Below are positions 54,116-62,929 of a stretch of DNA of 64,000 bases, piece after piece. Under the pieces are notes generated by a model. The model did not search any database. It was not told the DNA's origin and was given only the letters and a program-made list of their open reading frames with translations. Numbering within the stretch: position 1 is the first letter of the stretch; the number at the start of each line of letters is the position of its first letter. The position numbers and the translations under genes were made by a program. This DNA is from AP-15 sp963736715 (GTDB lineage Bacteria; Pseudomonadota; Alphaproteobacteria; ATCC43930; CGMCC-115725): contig CAVTQA010000012.1 in NCBI GenBank assembly GCA_963736715.1, positions 62,001-126,000 on the forward strand, written 5' to 3'.

Positions 54116-55309
54116 ATGAGGATCGATCAAGCCGTCAATATCGAAGATCTGCATCAGATGGCCAAGCGGCGGCTGCCGAAGATCGCGTTCGATTTCATCG
54201 AAGGAGGGCTCGAGGACGAGCGCGGCCTCGAAACGAACACCTCGGCCTTTCACAAGCACAAATTGTTGCCCCGTTACCTTGTCGATGTGTCCAAGCGCGA
54301 CCAGACAAAGACGATCTTCGGCCAGACCTTTGCAAGCCCGTTCGGGATCGCGCCGACCGGCGGAGCGGGGCTCTTTCGGCACCATGGCGACCTGCTCCTG
54401 GCCGAGGCCGCCCGCGACGCGGATATCCCTTACATCATGTCGGGCGCCAGCAACGACACGATCGAGGCGGCGGCCAAGATCGCGCCGAAAAACCACTGGT
54501 ACCAGCTCTATGCAGCGCGCGATCCCGCGATCAACGCCGATTTGATCAAGCGCACCGCCGATGCCGGGCTCGGCGCGCTGGTATTGACCGTCGACACCCC
54601 GGTCAGCTCGAAGCGCGAGCGCAACATCCGCAACGGCTTTTCCAATATCCGCGGCGGGCTGTTCCAGGCGCTGAGCCTTAAGCCCTCGATCCTTGCCGAG
54701 GCATTGACCCACCCCGGCTGGATCGTCGAATATTTCAAACGCGGCGGCGGCACGCCGATGCTGGGCAACTGGCAGCCTTACGCGCCCGCCGGGTCGGACG
54801 CCGAGGCGGTCTACAAGCACTCCAGCTTGCTGCGCCCGTTCAATGAGCAGACCTGGCGCGATCTGGAGACCTACCGCAAGCTGTTCCCGCGCGCCCTCGT
54901 CGTAAAAGGCATTATGAGCCCAGCCGACGCGCTGCGCGCGCTCGATGTCGGTTGCGACGGGATCCTCGTGTCCAACCATGGCGGGCGCCAGCTCGATCAG
55001 GCGCCGGGCTCGCTCGACGTATTACCGGCAATCAAAGCCGCCGTCGGCGACAAGCTGACCCTGCTCCTCGACAGCGGGGTTCGCCGCGGAGCCGACATCC
55101 TGATCGCGCTGTGTCTCGGCGCCGATTTCTGCTTTATGGGGCGCCCGACGCTCTACGGTGCTGCCGCCGGCGGGCTCCCCGGCGTCAAAAAGGCGATCGA
55201 GATCTTCGTCAACGAGATCGATCTCGTCATGGGCCAGATCGGCTGCCCGAGCCTCGACGAGCTAGGCCCCGATTTCCTGTGGCGCGAGGATCGGTCGCGC
55301 AATGTGTGA
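54116..55309 (+). CDS. FMN-dependent alpha-hydroxy-acid oxidase/dehydrogenase, copy 1
   Basis: 397 residues of the lactate/mandelate dehydrogenase family, oxidising (S)-2-hydroxy acids to 2-oxo acids. Motifs: LPKIAFDFIEGGLEDERG, SPFGIAPTGGAGLF, WYQLYAARD, K264 in VVKGIMSPADA, H288 and R291 in VSNHGGRQLDQ, and DSGVRRGADI/MGRPTLYG. The N-terminal substrate Tyr of the family is Phe (F27) here, unlike copy 2 (Y27). Start 54116 follows gcgaag; 33 bases separate it from copy 2, so both form an operon. Confidence 0.92.
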   Translation: MRIDQAVNIEDLHQMAKRRLPKIAFDFIEGGLEDERGLETNTSAFHKHKLLPRYLVDVSKRDQTKTIFGQTFASPFGIAPTGGAGLFRHHGDLLLAEAARDADIPYIMSGASNDTIEAAAKIAPKNHWYQLYAARDPAINADLIKRTADAGLGALVLTVDTPVSSKRERNIRNGFSNIRGGLFQALSLKPSILAEALTHPGWIVEYFKRGGGTPMLGNWQPYAPAGSDAEAVYKHSSLLRPFNEQTWRDLETYRKLFPRALVVKGIMSPADALRALDVGCDGILVSNHGGRQLDQAPGSLDVLPAIKAAVGDKLTLLLDSGVRRGADILIALCLGADFCFMGRPTLYGAAAGGLPGVKKAIEIFVNEIDLVMGQIGCPSLDELGPDFLWREDRSRNV

Positions 55310-55342
55310 GAGGATAGCACCTACGGAATTGGAGCCGAAGCG

Positions 55343-56536
55343 ATGAACCTCGATAGCGCGATCAACATCGAAGACCTGCACCGGATCGCGAGGCGCAAGC
55401 TGCCGCGCATCATTTTCGACTACATCGAGGGCGGCGTGGAGGACGAGCGCGGTCTCAGTCGAAACGAAGCCGCATTTCACAAGCACCGTCTGTTGCCGCG
55501 CTACCTCGTTGACGTCTCCAAGCGTGATCAGTCCGCTACCGTATTCGGCCGCACCTATGCGAGCCCGTTCGGCATCTCGCCGACAGGCGGGGTCGGGCTC
55601 TACCGCCGGGAAGGCGAGGTCATGCTGGCCGAAGCCGCAGCGGCGGCGAACGTCCCGTACATCATGTCGGGTGGCAGCAACGCCTCGATGGAAGAAGCGC
55701 TCAGGGTCGCGCCGAACAATGTCTGGTTCCAGCTCTACGCAGCCAAGGACGCCAGCATCACCGATGCGCTGATCGGGCGGGCGCGGGACTGCGGCGCCGG
55801 CGCGTTGGTATTGACCGTCGATGTGCCGGTCCACCCGAAGCGCGAGCGCAATTACCGCAACGGCTTTGCCCGAGTCCGCGGCGGCGGCGTGCTCGAGTCC
55901 TTGAAGCTGAAGCCGTCGATCCTGTTGGAGGCGATGACCCATCCCGCCTGGGTCATCGAATATATGCGGCTCGGCGGCGCGCCGACCCTCGGGAATTGGG
56001 CTCCGCATGCTCCCAACGGGGCGAGCACATCGGACGTGATTGCGCTAGGCCGCAGTCAGACCCCGGCCTCGGCGCAGACCTGGCGCGACCTGGAGCGCTA
56101 TCGGCGCCTGTTTCCGCGCCCACTCATCGTCAAAGGCATCCTGAACCCGGCCGACGCGGTTCGCGCCGCGGAAATCGGGGTTGACGGCATCATCGTCTCG
56201 AACCATGGCGGCCGCCAGCTGGACCAGGCGCCGGCCTCGCTCGAGGCCTTGCCGGCGATCAAGGCGGCGGTCGGCGACAAAGTGACCGTGATGCTCGACA
56301 GCGGCGTGCGGCGCGGCGCCGATATCCTGATCGCCTTGTGCCTCGGCGCCCAATTCGTGTTCTTCGGCCGCCCGACGCTCTATGGCGCCGTCGCCGGCGG
56401 GCTCCCGGGCGTCAAGAAAGCGATCGACATTTTCCGCAGCGAGATCGACCTCGTCATGGGCCAGATCGGCTGCGCGAGCCTCGACCAGCTTGGCGCCGAT
56501 TTCCTGTGGCGCGACGATTGGACGCAGAACCGCTAG
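55343..56536 (+). CDS. FMN-dependent alpha-hydroxy-acid oxidase/dehydrogenase, copy 2
   Basis: 397 residues, same length as copy 1 and alignable end to end without gaps in the parts checked, but clearly diverged. Motifs: LPRIIFDYIEGGVEDERG with Y27, SPFGISPTGGVGLY, FQLYAAKD, KGILNPADAVRAAEIGVDG, VSNHGGRQLDQ, DSGVRRGADILIALCLGAQFVFFGRPTLYG. Likely a different chain length or stereo preference after duplication. Convergent with the MFS permease, which may import the substrate. Confidence 0.92.
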   Translation: MNLDSAINIEDLHRIARRKLPRIIFDYIEGGVEDERGLSRNEAAFHKHRLLPRYLVDVSKRDQSATVFGRTYASPFGISPTGGVGLYRREGEVMLAEAAAAANVPYIMSGGSNASMEEALRVAPNNVWFQLYAAKDASITDALIGRARDCGAGALVLTVDVPVHPKRERNYRNGFARVRGGGVLESLKLKPSILLEAMTHPAWVIEYMRLGGAPTLGNWAPHAPNGASTSDVIALGRSQTPASAQTWRDLERYRRLFPRPLIVKGILNPADAVRAAEIGVDGIIVSNHGGRQLDQAPASLEALPAIKAAVGDKVTVMLDSGVRRGADILIALCLGAQFVFFGRPTLYGAVAGGLPGVKKAIDIFRSEIDLVMGQIGCASLDQLGADFLWRDDWTQNR

Positions 56537-56556
56537 CGATCGGTTGGTTGTGCCGG

Positions 56557-57966
56557 TCAATCCCCGGCGGCACGTCCCACTGCCTGCGCCGCCGCTACCC
56601 GTCTTGGCGCGCTCATTTCGGCATCGATCTCGTCGATCGTGCGGCCGCGCGTCTCCATGCCGATGAGCCAGAAGGCGAGCGCGCCCAGCACATACCAGAA
56701 GGCGAAATAGGCGAAACCGGGGATCAGCGCGTCCATGGTTACCTCCGGCTTGACGTAGTTCGACGAACCGGCGATCAGCGCCAGCCCGAGCGGGCCGATG
56801 AACTTGCCGAGATTGCCGATGCCATAGACGAAGCCCATCCCGCTGCCGCGCAGCCGCGAGGGCCACATCTCGCCCATATACGGCCCGACGATCGAGTAGT
56901 TGCCGCTGCCGAAGAAACTTTGCAGCAGGATCATCAGGAAGAACATCGACACGCCGCCGATGAAAACGTCGTGCAGATAGCCGGCCATGAACATGAAGAC
57001 CGCCGCGATCAAGCAGGCGAAGATGCCCGAGGCGCGGCGTCCCCATGCGTCCGAGATCCACGAACAGAAGAACCGGCCGGCGATCGCCGACAGGCTGAGC
57101 CAGATCACCAATTTGGATGCTTCAGGCGGGGTGATCTTCAGCACCATGACGAACAGCGTCACCTGCCACAGGGCAAGCCCGACGCCGCCGGTCTGGGTGA
57201 GCCCGGTGAGGCACCCGGCGATGATGCTGCGCGGGTATTTGAAGATCTCGAGCCAACGCGTGTGCTCGATCGCAGGGAGCGTCGCCGGCAACGTAATCTG
57301 CGCGGGATCCATTTTCAGCGCCCAGGCGAGCGCCTGCCGCGCCTCCTCCACCCGGCCCCGACGCAGCAGCCAGTGCGGCGATTCAGGGACGAAAGCGCGG
57401 ATGTACAAGCACAGAAAGGCGGGCAGCAACCCGACGGCGACCATCCCGCGCCAGCCGATATAGGGCGCGGCAAACGCCCCCAGCAACCCGGCCAGCAACG
57501 AGCCAGCCGGCAGCATCGTCGTGGTGATCCCGGTAAACCAGCCGCGCTTATGGGCCGGAGAAAATTCTTGCATCAGGGTGATGTCGACCGAATACAGGCC
57601 GGTCACGCCGAACCCGACGAAAAAGCGGCAGACGACCAGGTAGATCCATCCACCTTCCGGCGTCAGCGCCATCGCGCCGGTCGCGAGCGAGACGTTCATC
57701 ACGGCGGTAATCAGCGCCGGGCGCCGGCCGATCTTGTCGGCCATCCATCCATACAAGTTCGAGCCGAACGGCGCGCTGACGCCCGAGGCGAGCAGGATAG
57801 CACCCGACTGCCCGTAGGTCAGATGCCATTCTTTCACGACGAAAGCCAAGACAAAGCCGATCAGAAAGAAGTCGAAGAAATCGAGCATGTCGCCGAGCGT
57901 TGCGGCACCCGCAATCTTCCATTGGTTCGCGGTCAGCTTCTTCTGACGCTCCAACAGCTCCAACAT
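56557..57966 (-). CDS. MFS transporter (metabolite:H+ symporter type)
   Basis: 469 residues, 12 membrane helices. Opens LTANQWKIAGAATLGDMLDFFDFFLIGFVLAF, has motif A GWMADKIGRRPALI, the sugar-porter-type PESPHWLLRRGR after TM6 and GVSAPFGSNLYG, features of the aromatic-acid/metabolite:H+ symporter group. Ends in a soluble tail. The ATG at 57966 is preceded by AGGAGAACA. Neighbouring hydroxy-acid oxidases suggest a carboxylate substrate (inference). Confidence 0.87.
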   Translation of the reverse strand: MLELLERQKKLTANQWKIAGAATLGDMLDFFDFFLIGFVLAFVVKEWHLTYGQSGAILLASGVSAPFGSNLYGWMADKIGRRPALITAVMNVSLATGAMALTPEGGWIYLVVCRFFVGFGVTGLYSVDITLMQEFSPAHKRGWFTGITTTMLPAGSLLAGLLGAFAAPYIGWRGMVAVGLLPAFLCLYIRAFVPESPHWLLRRGRVEEARQALAWALKMDPAQITLPATLPAIEHTRWLEIFKYPRSIIAGCLTGLTQTGGVGLALWQVTLFVMVLKITPPEASKLVIWLSLSAIAGRFFCSWISDAWGRRASGIFACLIAAVFMFMAGYLHDVFIGGVSMFFLMILLQSFFGSGNYSIVGPYMGEMWPSRLRGSGMGFVYGIGNLGKFIGPLGLALIAGSSNYVKPEVTMDALIPGFAYFAFWYVLGALAFWLIGMETRGRTIDEIDAEMSAPRRVAAAQAVGRAAGD

Positions 57967-58046
57967 TCTGTTCTCCTAGGCTGCTCCGATACTGAGGCCC
58001 TGCGGCCAAACACATTTTTGTTGTCGGGCAGCGGCAATCGCGCCGC

Positions 58047-58090
58047 TCCTATTGCGAAGTTGCCGCAATCACTTCGCGCTGGCAATAGGA
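58047..58090. repeat. Hairpin upstream of MFS gene
   Basis: tcctattgcgaagt and acttcgcgctggcaatagga pair as a stem with a loop of about 10 bases, between the glyoxalase stop (58145) and the MFS start (57966). Might end transcription of the lpx operon, but has no T-run. Confidence 0.5.
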
Positions 58091-58144
58091 TGCCCCGCGG
58101 AGCCACCCAGCCCGCGCGACTGGGCGGCGACGCTAATGGGCGGA

Positions 58145-58585
58145 CTACGACCGTTCGATGAGTTCGATGCGATAGCCGTCGGGGTCTTCGATGAACGCGA
58201 TCACCGAGCCGCCATGCGCCATCGGGCCGGCCGGTCGCGGGATTTTTACCCCGGCGGCGGCAAGACGCTCGCAAGCCTCGTAGACATCGGGAACCGCGAT
58301 GGCCAGATGGCCAAAAGCACTCCCCAGATTGTATGGCTCGGCCTGCTCCCAATTGTGGGTCAGTTCGATCACGGTACTGTTCGTCTCGTCCCCGTAGCCG
58401 ACAAAGGCGAGGGTGAACTTTCCGCTCGGGTAGTCGCGCTTGCGCAGCAGTTTCATGGCCAGCTGGCTGGTGTAGAAATTCAGCGAGGCGTCGAGGTCGC
58501 GCACCCGGATCATTGTGTGTAACAGCCGGAACTTGTCGGCATCGGGCACTGGTTTGGAGGTCTCGGCCACATCGGTCATCGTCAT
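58145..58585 (-). CDS. gloA: Lactoylglutathione lyase (glyoxalase I)
   Basis: About 146 residues. Glyoxalase I fold with FRLLHTMIRVRDLDASLNFYT (metal His, N-terminal module), KRDYPSGKFTLAFVGYGDE (Glu region), TVIELTHNW, the second-module GHLAIAVPDVYEACERL and GYRIELIER. Converts the methylglyoxal-glutathione adduct. The ATG at 58585 overlaps the lpxB stop (ATGA) with CAGGAG upstream. It is thus the last gene of the lipid A operon, where citrate synthase is more usual in alphaproteobacteria. Confidence 0.9.
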   Translation of the reverse strand: MTMTDVAETSKPVPDADKFRLLHTMIRVRDLDASLNFYTSQLAMKLLRKRDYPSGKFTLAFVGYGDETNSTVIELTHNWEQAEPYNLGSAFGHLAIAVPDVYEACERLAAAGVKIPRPAGPMAHGGSVIAFIEDPDGYRIELIERS

Positions 58586-59793
58586 TGTGCACTCCTGCGT
58601 GCTGTTGAACCTGAAGTGCCGCACCGGCGTGCGGCGACCAGTTCGAGGATCTGGTCGGCAGCCCGCAGGCTCGGCGACACGCCATCGCCGGCGAGGCGTC
58701 GGACGGCCTCATCATACCCTCGCCGATGCGCCGCGCGAACCCGTTCGTCGGCGATAAGCTCGGCGAGCGATGCGGCAAGCCGTTCCGGAGTGCAATTGGG
58801 CCCGAGCAGCTCGCAAATCAGCGGCCGGCCGAGAAGTAAATTGACGAGATTGACCTGACGTACCTTCAGAACGCGATTGAGGAATGCCTCGGTCAGCGGG
58901 TTGAGACGGTAACCCACCACCATCGGCAGTCGCGCCAACGCCAATTCGAGCGCCACCGATCCGGACGCCGCGAGCGCGGCGCGGCTGGCAGCGAAGGCGT
59001 CGTATTTTTCTTGCGGGTGCTGCACGACGATCGCGTTTCCCGGCCAGGTCCGGACCGCACCGTCCACCGTTGCCGCGACTGTCGAGACGGTCGGCACAAC
59101 GACGCGGAATGGTCCGACCAGCCCTTCCAGGCGCTCCAACGCCGAACCGAAAATTGGCAGCAAGCGCCGGACCTCGCCGCCGCGGCTGCCGGGCAATACC
59201 GTGATCAACAGATCGTCCGGGGCGAGACCGTGCGCTGTCCGGAAGCGCCCGCCGTCGCCGCGTTCAGCACCGCATTCCAGGACCGGATGACCGACAAAGG
59301 TGCAGGACAGCCCGACCCGCTCGAAATAAGGCGACTCGAACGGCAACAAGGTCATCAGATGATCGTACCAGCGCGCCATTCGCCGGGCCCGACCAGCCCG
59401 CCAAGCCCACACCATCGGGGCGACGTAATGAATGAGCGGCAAGGTCTCGCCGCGGCGGCGCAGCCCGTGCGCCACCCGCCAGCTGAACCCGGAGCTGTCG
59501 ATCGTCACGACGGCATCGGGGCGCAGAGCACGGATCGCTGCGACCGTCTCGCGCACACGGCGCAAGATGACTGGGGCGCGCGGCAAGACCTCGGCCACTC
59601 CCATGATCGCCAGATCGCCGAGCGCGACGAGGCTCTCGAGCCCCTCCTCACGCATGCGCTCGCCCCCGATCCCGGCGACCCGCAGACGCCCGCCGGTGCG
59701 CTGCCGCAGCGCCGAAATCAACGCACCGCCGAGCGCATCCCCCGACGGCTCTCCGGTAACAAAGAAAATGAACGTCGCGTCGCCAGCAGTCAC
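58582..59793 (-). CDS. lpxB: Lipid-A-disaccharide synthase
   Basis: 403 residues. Glycosyltransferase joining UDP-2,3-diacylglucosamine and lipid X. Motifs: FFVTGEPSGDALGGALI, GIGGERMREEGLESL, VVTIDSSGFSWRVAH, YVAPMVWAWRAGRA, LPFESPYFERVGLSCTFVGHPV and ITVLPGSRGGEVRRLLPIF. Start ATG overlaps the lpxI stop by 4 bases. Confidence 0.95.
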   Translation of the reverse strand: MTAGDATFIFFVTGEPSGDALGGALISALRQRTGGRLRVAGIGGERMREEGLESLVALGDLAIMGVAEVLPRAPVILRRVRETVAAIRALRPDAVVTIDSSGFSWRVAHGLRRRGETLPLIHYVAPMVWAWRAGRARRMARWYDHLMTLLPFESPYFERVGLSCTFVGHPVLECGAERGDGGRFRTAHGLAPDDLLITVLPGSRGGEVRRLLPIFGSALERLEGLVGPFRVVVPTVSTVAATVDGAVRTWPGNAIVVQHPQEKYDAFAASRAALAASGSVALELALARLPMVVGYRLNPLTEAFLNRVLKVRQVNLVNLLLGRPLICELLGPNCTPERLAASLAELIADERVRAAHRRGYDEAVRRLAGDGVSPSLRAADQILELVAARRCGTSGSTARRSAQ

Positions 59794-60608
59794 GATCCGC
59801 CGACGCCGACCAGGAACAGCCCGGCGCGGTCGGCTGTACGGATCACCTCGCCGCGATCGAGCACGATCGTGGCGTTGGCCTCGACGGCGATCCCCCGCAA
59901 CCCGGTTTCCGCCGCCAGCAGAACCGTGCGCAATCCGATCGTCGGTCGGTCGGCGCGGGGTTCCTGACCGGGCTTCTCGACCTTGACGAGCACGCCACCC
60001 ACTCCTTCGCGGCGCAGCGTTGCACAGCGCCGCAGCAGCTCGTCGGTGCCCTCTATCGCCTCGACGCCAAGCACGAGCCCCTGTTGCACGATGACGGCTT
60101 GTCCGACATCGAGCGCGCCCAAGGTCCGGGCGACGCGCAGCCCGCGCGCGATATCGGCTTGCGATTGCGGGTCCGGGCGGAGCCGGCCGAGAGGTCCTTC
60201 CGGCACGGACGCCCAGTCGAGCAGTTGATCGGCGCCGAGCACCCGAAAACCCTCCTGTTCGAGTTCTTTGACCACCGCCGACAAGAGACCGTCATCGCCC
60301 AGCGCACGATAGCCGACACGCGCAAACAGCTTGGCCGCCCGCCAATCCGGCCGCAGAGAAGTCAGCGACGGCCGCCGGATGCCGCCGGCTAGCACCAGTT
60401 CGGTTACATGGTTTTCGCGCAACAGCGCAAGGCCGGTCGCCGCGGCTCCAAGCCGGCACCAGGCATGCGGCACGCCCTCGACCGTTGCCGGCTCGGCCGC
60501 CTCTTCGAGAGCGAGGACGAAGACATCGCGGCCGACGGCATGGCAACATTCGACGAGGTGCCGCGGCAGCGCACCACATCCGGCGATGATCCCAAGCCTA
60601 CCCGTCAT
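59790..60608 (-). CDS. lpxI: UDP-2,3-diacylglucosamine diphosphatase LpxI
   Basis: 272 residues. The alphaproteobacterial enzyme (unrelated to LpxH) that makes lipid X. LGIIAGCGALPRHLVECCHA, LGAAATGLALLRENHVTELVLAG, LTSLRPDWRAAKLFARVGYRALGDD and the C-terminal DUF1009 part with VLVKVEKPGQEPRADRPTIG are family features. It overlaps lpxA by 11 bases and lpxB by 4. Confidence 0.94.
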   Translation of the reverse strand: MTGRLGIIAGCGALPRHLVECCHAVGRDVFVLALEEAAEPATVEGVPHAWCRLGAAATGLALLRENHVTELVLAGGIRRPSLTSLRPDWRAAKLFARVGYRALGDDGLLSAVVKELEQEGFRVLGADQLLDWASVPEGPLGRLRPDPQSQADIARGLRVARTLGALDVGQAVIVQQGLVLGVEAIEGTDELLRRCATLRREGVGGVLVKVEKPGQEPRADRPTIGLRTVLLAAETGLRGIAVEANATIVLDRGEVIRTADRAGLFLVGVGGS

Positions 60609-61398
60609 TCGCCCCCTTCGGCTGACAGATGGCCCGACTCAAATCGGCTCGGATGAATTCGATGACGTCGTTGACCGGCCCGATACGGCCGAAACGCTCT
60701 GCCGTCTCGTTTACCCGGTCACTCAGCGTACCATCCCCGGCGAACAAGAAGTGGTAAGCGTTGCGCAGCCCCTGGATGTCCTCTCGACTAAAGCCGCAGC
60801 GCTGCATTCCGATGATGTTGAGGCCGTACAGCCGAGCCCGGTCCCCCAAGACCTGGCCGTAGGGAATGACGTCGCGTTCAACTCCGGACATCCCGCCGAT
60901 CATGGCGTGCCTACCGATCCGGACGTATTGATGAACGGCACAGAGGCCGCCGAGAATGGCGAAATCCTCAACCACGACATGGCCCGCGAGCGTTGCGTTG
61001 TTCGCCATGACGACGTGATCGCCGATCTGGCAATCGTGAGCGACGTGGGCACCAACCATAAAGAGGCAGCCGTCGCCGATCCGCGTGACCATACCTCCGC
61101 CTTCGGTCCCGGGGTTCATCGTCACATATTCTCGGATCGTATTGTTGCGACCTATGATCAGCTCCGATTTTTCGCCGCGATATTTGAGATCCTGCGGCTC
61201 GAGGCCGATCGAGGCGAAGGGGAACAGGCGCGTGCCCTCACCGATAGTGGTACTGCCACCGACTACGATATGCGAGCCGAGCGAGACCCGTGGCCCGAGC
61301 ATTACATTCTCGCCTATGATGCAGTAGGGTCCGACGACTGCGTCCTCTGCTAGCCTCGCCCCCGGCGCGACGATGGCCGTGGGGTGAATCTGCGGCAT
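60598..61398 (-). CDS. lpxA: UDP-N-acetylglucosamine acyltransferase
   Basis: 266 residues. First step of lipid A synthesis. Left-handed beta-helix with hexapeptide repeats (IVAPGARLAEDAVVGPYCII, LGPRVSLGSHIVVGGSTTIG) and the catalytic His in LAGHVVVEDFAIL followed by AVHQYVRIGRHAMIGG. C-terminal helical domain intact. Between fabZ and lpxI. Confidence 0.95.
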   Translation of the reverse strand: MPQIHPTAIVAPGARLAEDAVVGPYCIIGENVMLGPRVSLGSHIVVGGSTTIGEGTRLFPFASIGLEPQDLKYRGEKSELIIGRNNTIREYVTMNPGTEGGGMVTRIGDGCLFMVGAHVAHDCQIGDHVVMANNATLAGHVVVEDFAILGGLCAVHQYVRIGRHAMIGGMSGVERDVIPYGQVLGDRARLYGLNIIGMQRCGFSREDIQGLRNAYHFLFAGDGTLSDRVNETAERFGRIGPVNDVIEFIRADLSRAICQPKGANDG

Positions 61399-61410
61399 GA
61401 TGCGCCCCGT

Positions 61411-61881
61411 CTAATCGTCCAGGATCATCGCAGCGAAGACAGCCTCGGCCATCACATCTTCTCCGACTTTGGCTCTACCCTCGAACTTCCAGACGTTCCC
61501 GCGATTGCGCTGTTTGGCGACGTGGATCTCGAGCTTGCTCGGCGGGAAAACCGGGCGTCGAAAGCGGGCGTTGTCGACACTCATGAAATAGACGAGCTTG
61601 CCCTCCAACTCCGGGCCCAGCGTGTGGACGACGAGGACGGCGGCGGTCTGCGCCATGGCCTCGATGATCAGCACCCCCGGCATCACCGGCCGCGCCGGGA
61701 AATGACCCTGAAAATAATATTCGTTCTTTGACAAATTCTTGACCCCGGTCGCCCGCTGGTTGGCCACGACGTCCACGACCTTGTCGATCATCAGGAACGG
61801 ATGGCGATGCGGGATCATCTCCATGATCCGCTGCATGCCGATCTCGGTTACCGGATCGGCCGCGCAGGCCGGATCTGTCAC
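61411..61881 (-). CDS. fabZ: 3-hydroxyacyl-[acyl-carrier-protein] dehydratase FabZ
   Basis: About 156 residues from a GTG at 61881 that overlaps the lpxD stop; a later ATG would give MQRIMEMIPHRHP. Hot-dog fold with the catalytic His in IPHRHPFLMIDKVV, and PVMPGVLIIEAMAQTAAVL. Dehydrates hydroxyacyl-ACP in fatty acid synthesis, competing with LpxC/LpxA for 3-hydroxyacyl chains. An open frame extending to 62130 is antisense-like sequence of lpxD and is ignored. Confidence 0.93.
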   Translation of the reverse strand: MTDPACAADPVTEIGMQRIMEMIPHRHPFLMIDKVVDVVANQRATGVKNLSKNEYYFQGHFPARPVMPGVLIIEAMAQTAAVLVVHTLGPELEGKLVYFMSVDNARFRRPVFPPSKLEIHVAKQRNRGNVWKFEGRAKVGEDVMAEAVFAAMILDD

Positions 61882-62900
61882 GATCCTTTCTTCTGCGCGA
61901 GGCGATGCAGCACCGCAGTTTGCCTCATGAACTCGCTCAGCGGGACTGCCGGGCTGCCGCATACCGTTTCTCCCGCAGGGACGTCGCGCATAAGACCGCT
62001 CTTGGCGGCAATACGGGCGCCGCTCCCGATATGCAAGTGGCCAGCGAGCCCGCCCTGCCCTCCGATCATGACAAAGTCGTCGAGCCTTGTGCTCCCCGAG
62101 ATGCCGACCTGACCCGCGAGTATGCAGCACCGACCGAGTACCACGTTGTGCCCGATCTGCACCAGATTATCAATCATCGAGCCCGAGCCGATCACAGTAT
62201 CGTGTCCCGATCCCCGGTCGATTGTGGTGTTGGCGCCGATATCGACATCGTCGCCGATCAGCACCCGCCCGAGCTGCGGGATTTTGATCGGCGCTTTCGG
62301 GTCGGGCGCGAACCCGAAGCCGGCCTGGCCAATTCGCACCCCAGCGTGCAGCACGGCTCGCGATCCAATAAGGCAGTGGCTGAGCGTGACATTGGCTGCG
62401 ATCCGGCAGTCGTCACCGATCTCGACCCCGGCGGCGATCACCGTATTTGCGCCGACGCGACAGCGGTGGCCGAGCCGCGCCCGGCACTCGATAACGACAT
62501 TCGGGCCGATGTCGCAATCCTCGGGCACGATGGCCGTTAAATCGACGATCGCGGAGGGCGCCCGGCGGGCGACCACCTCGGCCGCAGGGTAGAAGGCCTG
62601 GGCAGCGAGCGCATATGCCTTGTAGGGCTCGTTGCTCACGAGGAGGGCCATGCCGGGCGGCGCGTGTTCGGCGGCCCGTTCATCGACAAAGGTGGCACCG
62701 GCGTGAGAGCGGACAAATGCTTCGATGTACTTCCTATTTTCGAGAAAGCTGACCTCTGCCGGTCCCGCGGTTTCGAGGGGCGCCACATCGCGGAAGAGGC
62801 GGGCGCCGTCCTCCGCCCGCAACAGTCTTGCTCCACTCAAGGCGCTCAGCACATCGAGCGTAAAGGGTCCGGCTCGATCAAAAAACCGTTGGTCCGTCAT
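61878..62900 (-). CDS. lpxD: UDP-3-O-(3-hydroxymyristoyl)glucosamine N-acyltransferase
   Basis: 340 residues. N-terminal uridine-binding domain (VSFLENRKYIEAFVRSHAG), hexapeptide beta-helix (IVPEDCDIGPNVVIECRARL, HCLIGSRAVLHAGVRIGQAGFGF) and the catalytic His in IGHNVVLGRCCILAGQVGI. C-terminal helix RQTAVLHRLAQKK. Follows the Skp-like gene by 29 bases. Confidence 0.95.
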   Translation of the reverse strand: MTDQRFFDRAGPFTLDVLSALSGARLLRAEDGARLFRDVAPLETAGPAEVSFLENRKYIEAFVRSHAGATFVDERAAEHAPPGMALLVSNEPYKAYALAAQAFYPAAEVVARRAPSAIVDLTAIVPEDCDIGPNVVIECRARLGHRCRVGANTVIAAGVEIGDDCRIAANVTLSHCLIGSRAVLHAGVRIGQAGFGFAPDPKAPIKIPQLGRVLIGDDVDIGANTTIDRGSGHDTVIGSGSMIDNLVQIGHNVVLGRCCILAGQVGISGSTRLDDFVMIGGQGGLAGHLHIGSGARIAAKSGLMRDVPAGETVCGSPAVPLSEFMRQTAVLHRLAQKKGS

Positions 62901-62929
62901 TTCGGCTGGGTCCGGGCAGACGAATGCCC

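Noticed and set aside
54116..56536. Tandem oxidase genes as an assembly duplication
   Set aside because: The two copies differ throughout at DNA and protein level and have different flanks.
56338..58161. 607-codon plus-strand frame opposite the MFS gene
   Set aside because: Antisense to a complete 12-helix permease; low-complexity Arg/Gln/His composition.
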